Shown: positions 63,346-64,000 of the stretch, piece after piece | Layout of the letters: every line of letters starts with the position of its first letter | Position numbering within the stretch: position 1 is the first letter of the stretch | Source: Nemertoderma westbladi | Taxonomy: Eukaryota > Xenacoelomorpha > Nemertodermatida > Nemertodermatidae | NCBI GenBank assembly: GCA_032718475.1 | Contig: JAUCBJ010008048.1 | Location: 91,847-155,846 of the forward strand | Reading direction: 5' to 3' | DNA length: 64,000 nt | The notes under the pieces: generated by a model | Told to the model about the DNA's origin: nothing | Seen by the model: only the letters and a program-made list of their open reading frames with translations | Database searches by the model: none | Position numbers and translations under genes: made by a program

Positions 63346-64000
63346 GGGGCACAGTGTTCCCAAATGGGACTGACCTGGTGATTATTAGGAATAGTGCGTC
63401 CACCAATTATCATGCACATGTTATGACTTAAAATATAGTAAAAACTTTTGCATTTGTATGTTGTAAATATCTTGTATTTTACCAGTCCATCTGGCATCAT
63501 GAATCGCAACCAACTAACATCTACAGGGGAACTTGTTGTACACGAGTCAACACGAGTTGACGGTTACAAGAATACCATGAACATACTGTAGTACTTGAGT
63601 CAATGAAGATGATGCCCAGAGAATAACTGGACCATATGGAATATGCATACACAATTAACAATCCATACAAATTCAAACAAAAATGTATTATTTCATGTTT
63701 TTTGCAAACGTTGCACTGTTTGCAATACTACATGCAACTGTAAAGTGAAACTGCGAGACCTCAAATCATCATGTACTATAACATAATATATATTTAATTC
63801 GCCGCCTCCCACCCCATAAGACCTCAAACAATTCCCTACATTATTTACAATTATTTGCAATTATGTAAAGAGAGCATCGCGGGGAGGGGGTGGGGGGGGG
63901 GGGGGGGGGGGGGGGTGGGGCTATTGCTATAGAAATGAAACTATGACTGTTGATGTACAATAACTGCTGATTACTATCAAAAATAAAACTCTTGCATTGA
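63346..64000. other. Right flank, with a long G-rich tract
   Basis: AT-rich sequence with no supported gene. A G tract at about 63881-63919 (GGGGAGGGGGTGGGG then about 24 G) is notable. Nothing else was recognised. Confidence 0.6.

Overview
The window is animal nuclear DNA. It has one multi-exon gene with GT-AG introns, RTE-like LINEs, a BEL/Pao LTR retrotransposon, several inverted-repeat DNA transposons or MITEs, and long minisatellite arrays. The species cannot be fixed from sequence alone. A marine or other invertebrate fits the BEL/Pao element and the foldback-type transposon, but this is inference. There is no bacterial, CRISPR or operon structure.

The only host gene I recognise is on the minus strand from 37955 down to 4686. 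It is an HMMR/RHAMM (hyaluronan-mediated motility receptor, a spindle coiled-coil protein) orthologue in nine coding exons, all phase-compatible, 6504 coding bases and 2167 residues. Its start (MSFPRAR...), the GCGAPVGLYDP motif and the C-terminal KYASILGH / KQKIKHLVDLK segment match the vertebrate family. One 5.3-kb exon (16872-22172) carries roughly 59 tandem copies of a 14-residue, two-heptad unit (LENKVEQIYSEKTT type). This makes the protein about three times the length of the human one.

The introns and flanks are mobile DNA. 157-2869: a LINE with a twin-priming inversion, split by a TA-flanked MITE (1095-2554). 5215-6742: a 41-bp satellite. 6974-9309 and 38999-41330: two copies of a 2.3-kb non-autonomous transposon with 4-bp target duplications; the first sits in a truncated LINE (6955-10541). 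12350-14140: a decayed Ty3/Gypsy pol. 15770-16451: a MITE. 22817-24408: an inverted-repeat element inside a 19-bp GC-rich minisatellite. 25462-32954: a 7.5-kb foldback-like element whose inverted ends are 53-bp tandem arrays, with a 9-bp target duplication, a small internal gene-like unit (30801-30983) and a full-length LINE nested inside (26627-30379). 35066-35992: a second copy of the first LINE family. 37114-37872: a MITE next to HMMR exon 1.

Right of HMMR, 43706-58915 is a 15.2-kb BEL/Pao element on the minus strand with nearly identical LTRs, so it is young. It has a two-frame gag-pol region, extra frame-broken ORFs between pol and the 3' LTR, and a small antisense ORF. It abuts a 4.3-kb, 52-bp satellite (58985-63345). 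Nested insertions give a relative chronology, and several are proven by an empty-site copy elsewhere in the same window.
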